This document shows, piece after piece, positions 62,193 to 64,000 of a DNA stretch of 64,000 nt. This DNA is from Enhydrobacter aerosaccus (lineage in GTDB: Bacteria > Pseudomonadota > Alphaproteobacteria > Reyranellales > Reyranellaceae). Below the pieces are notes generated by a model. That model was given only the letters and a program-made list of their open reading frames with translations. It ran no database searches and had not been told where the DNA came from. The stretch spans positions 124,001 through 188,000 of the forward strand of contig NZ_FUWJ01000010.1 in assembly GCF_900167455.1 (NCBI RefSeq), read 5' to 3'. Position 1 is the stretch's first letter; every line of letters begins with the position of its first letter. Both the position numbers and the translations under genes were made by a program.

Positions 62193-62204
62193 GTGTATAT
62201 ACAC
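62193..62204. promoter_or_regulatory. Candidate MarR operator between thioesterase and regulator
   Basis: GTGTATATACAC is a perfect 12-base palindrome, 22 bases upstream of the thioesterase ATG and 44 bases upstream of the MarR gene. MarR proteins bind such AT-centred palindromes and commonly block a divergent promoter. Confidence 0.6.
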
Positions 62205-62247
62205 TTTTGTTCTTGGCCACGGCAAGCGGCGGCGCTAGGGTGGTGCC

Positions 62248-62700
62248 ATGTCTTCGCCGGCTCCCCGCCTGTCCCCGATCGACTGCACATGCTTTCGGGT
62301 CAGGCGCGCGGCGCGGCGCATGACGGCGATCTATGGCCGCCATCTCGCGCCGACGGGCCTCAAGATCTCGCAATTCTCCGTGCTGGGCTTCATCATCGCC
62401 GAAGGGCCAGTGTCGATCGGCCGGCTGTCCGAGCTGGCGGCCACCGACCGCACCACCCTCAGCCGCAATCTGCGACCGCTGATCGATGACGGCCTCGTCG
62501 AGCAGGTCGCTTCGGGCGACAAGCGGCGCCGGGAGCTTCTGGCCACTGCCGCGGGGCGTGCCCTGTTCAAGCGCGCGCTGCCCTTGTGGGCCGAGGCTGA
62601 GCAGGAGGTACGCGCAGCGATGGGGCCGAGCCTTGCCGGCGAACTGCGCCAGGTCCTCGATCAATCCATGGAGAGACTTGCGCCGCTGCGGTCCGCCTAG
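62248..62700 (+). CDS. MarR-family transcriptional regulator
   Basis: The 150-residue protein has a MarR winged helix: ISQFSVLGFIIAEGPVSIGRLSELAATDRTTLSRNLRPL, then SGDKRRRELLATAAG as the wing. An N-terminal CTCFRVRRAARR carries two cysteines near the first helix, as in redox-sensing relatives. It is divergent from the thioesterase and convergent with the acyltransferase, whose stop overlaps by four bases. Confidence 0.85.
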   Translation: MSSPAPRLSPIDCTCFRVRRAARRMTAIYGRHLAPTGLKISQFSVLGFIIAEGPVSIGRLSELAATDRTTLSRNLRPLIDDGLVEQVASGDKRRRELLATAAGRALFKRALPLWAEAEQEVRAAMGPSLAGELRQVLDQSMERLAPLRSA

Positions 62701-63806
62701 CCGCCGAACAGCAGCCGCAGGCGCTGACGTCCCGCCTTCTCGATGCCGTTATGCCCTAGGCTGGCGCAGAACAGCGAGGCGCCGAGCATGAAGCTCATAA
62801 GCAGGAAGGAAGCTTCGGCCGATAGCCGATCGCGATCCCGAACGCCGACGGCCTCGAGCAGATTGGTGGTGATGAATTCCACCAGGCCGTGGAAGAGATA
62901 GAGCGCATAGGAAACTTCCCCCAGCCAGACGAGCGGCGCCACATTCAGCAGGCTCGAGATGCGGCCGTTGTTGCCGACAGCGGCGAGGATCAACGCGGGG
63001 AAGAGCAGGATCACGGCCAGATCGCTGGCGCCGAAATGCAGCAGCAGAAGCAGAACGATGACCAGAGTGATCAGAACGCCGTCGCGTCCCGACACGGTCG
63101 ACCACGCTCCTCGGGCAAAGGCGGCATAGAGCAACGTGCCGATCAGGAACTCGGGCACACACCGCAACAGGGCAAGCGGGCCGTCCCATTGATCGAAGTC
63201 GTCGCCGGTGACCAGAGCGAACCAGGTCAGCAGAGCGACGAGGACAAGCGCCAGCAGGATCTTCGAGCGGCAGCGCGAGCGCCAGATCCACGGCAGGGCA
63301 AAGGGAAAGCCGAGATAGGCGACGAACTCGACGCTGATGGACCAGGCCGGATAGTTCCAGCTGAGCTGGCCGGCGTTCAGCCCCTGAAGCATGAAGAGGT
63401 TGGCCAGGAGTGCAGTGAAGGAGCGCGTGCCCTGCAGTGCAATCGCCTCGAAGGTGCCAGTGGCCGCATATTCCACCGCGCGCGATGCCAGCGCCGTGGC
63501 CAGGAACAGAGACAGGACGAACAGATGCAGCGGATAGAGCCGCGCGATCCGCGCCATCAGGAACTTCCAATATGATCCCCGCACCGGCTCGGTGAAGGTG
63601 CGCCAGTACACATGCGTGAGCACGAAGCCGCTCAGCATGAAGAACAGGTCGACGGCGAGATAGCCCTTGTCGAGCAGATGCGTATAGCGATCGGTATGCA
63701 ATCCCGGCAAATAACGCGCCGCGTAGTGATAGAGCACCACCCACAAGGCGGCGAGGCCCCTCATGGGCGTCAGGGAATGCAGTTGAGCCGAACGTCCATT
63801 GCTCAT
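62697..63806 (-). CDS. Acyltransferase 3 family membrane protein
   Basis: The 369-residue protein has about ten helices. The N-terminal SLTPMRGLAALWVVLYHYAARYLP supplies the catalytic arginine and histidine, and GYLAVDLFFMLSGFVLTHVY and PAWSISVEFVAYLGFPF are typical of OafA/ExoZ-like acetyltransferases. The start at ATG 63806 (MSNGRSAQLHSLTPMRG) is chosen over a longer open frame to 63983. The acceptor, likely a surface glycan, is unknown. Confidence 0.8.
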   Translation of the reverse strand: MSNGRSAQLHSLTPMRGLAALWVVLYHYAARYLPGLHTDRYTHLLDKGYLAVDLFFMLSGFVLTHVYWRTFTEPVRGSYWKFLMARIARLYPLHLFVLSLFLATALASRAVEYAATGTFEAIALQGTRSFTALLANLFMLQGLNAGQLSWNYPAWSISVEFVAYLGFPFALPWIWRSRCRSKILLALVLVALLTWFALVTGDDFDQWDGPLALLRCVPEFLIGTLLYAAFARGAWSTVSGRDGVLITLVIVLLLLLHFGASDLAVILLFPALILAAVGNNGRISSLLNVAPLVWLGEVSYALYLFHGLVEFITTNLLEAVGVRDRDRLSAEASFLLMSFMLGASLFCASLGHNGIEKAGRQRLRLLFGG

Positions 63807-63897
63807 CGCGTTGCCGGTGCTTCTGGGAGATGCACGGAAACGCATCACCCCACGCGGTGTTCCAAGGACGGCCGAGAAAGGTCGAACGATGGCAGCT

Positions 63898-64000
63898 TTA
63901 GGAAAGGCAGGCCGCGAAGAAGTCGTATTCCAGTTCCATCGCGCGACGATAATTCGCGCGAACAGGCTCGCTATCGACGGCATGCGTATCGAGCAGTCTC
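63898..64000 (-). CDS. TenA/thiaminase II-like protein, C-terminal fragment
   Basis: Only the last 33 codons are inside the window, ending with TAA at 63900-63898. The peptide LLDTHAVDSEPVRANYRRAM continues as ELEYDFFAACLS, which resembles the final helix of TenA family proteins (RxxxxELExxFFxxA). TenA acts in thiamin salvage. The call rests on this short stretch only. Confidence 0.4.
   Translation of the reverse strand, partial: RLLDTHAVDSEPVRANYRRAMELEYDFFAACLS

Overview
The window is GC-rich, gene-dense chromosomal DNA that looks like an alphaproteobacterium. The support is a polyprenyl synthetase / methyltransferase / S49 peptidase block, RibH2-type lumazine synthase under an FMN riboswitch, homospermidine synthase, a Caulobacter-type ceramide cluster and a Rhodopseudomonas-type cyclohexanecarboxylate cluster. 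A Reyranella-like or other Hyphomicrobiales/Rhodospirillales-related organism would fit, but that is inference. I saw no tRNA, rRNA, CRISPR array, transposase or phage genes.

Layout. 1-6.7 kb: isoprenoid, methyltransferase and peptidase genes, then an N-carbamoyl-D-amino-acid hydrolase, a uronate dehydrogenase, and an MDR oxidoreductase divergent from an XRE regulator. Two long palindromic repeats lie here. 6.9-13.1 kb: a Cache-HAMP adenylate cyclase, an N-carbamoyl-L-amino-acid hydrolase, and a DsbD plus Tat-exported redoxin pair. 13.2-18.3 kb: an autotransporter whose passenger looks like a pepsin-type aspartic peptidase, and an orphan Wza-type export lipoprotein. 18.5-23.5 kb: ugpBAEC and a GDPD phosphodiesterase, with a three-repeat Pho-box candidate upstream of ugpB. 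23.5-28.6 kb: an SDR, an ArsB/SLC13-like permease, a secreted matrixin-like protein that lacks its first zinc histidine, a peroxiredoxin with an in-frame UGA exactly at the peroxidatic cysteine followed by a SECIS-like hairpin, and riboswitch-controlled ribH. 28.8-33.8 kb: badH-aliB-aliA-badI plus badR, bracketed by two matching operator-like palindromes. 34-38.7 kb: an acyltransferase, a PhnA-like protein without its zinc ribbon, homospermidine synthase and ornithine decarboxylase. 39-46.9 kb: a seven-gene leftward operon for bacterial ceramide synthesis: acyl-AMP ligase, ceramide reductase, ACP, serine palmitoyltransferase, phosphoesterase, bCerS and an MFS protein. 47-50.1 kb: argD-argF-hslO. 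50.1-58.4 kb: an accessory-looking stretch with a short-repeat array, an AT-rich segment, a His-tailed EamA transporter, an orphan solute-binding protein, a TSUP permease with a TauD-like dioxygenase, and a two-component system. 58.4-64 kb: argE-folE-apaG, a CDF transporter, a thioesterase divergent from a MarR regulator, an acyltransferase, and the end of a TenA-like gene.

How the genes work together. Four pathways can be read out: glycerophosphodiester and glycerol-3-phosphate scavenging under phosphate starvation (ugp + GDPD); cyclohexanecarboxylate activation and ring opening to pimeloyl-CoA (the BadK hydratase is absent from the window); putrescine to homospermidine (Odc + Hss); and sphingolipid backbone synthesis. 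The most notable single observation is the UGA-containing peroxiredoxin at 26648-27130, a candidate selenoprotein. The second is the autotransporter-displayed pepsin-like peptidase at 13183-16605.
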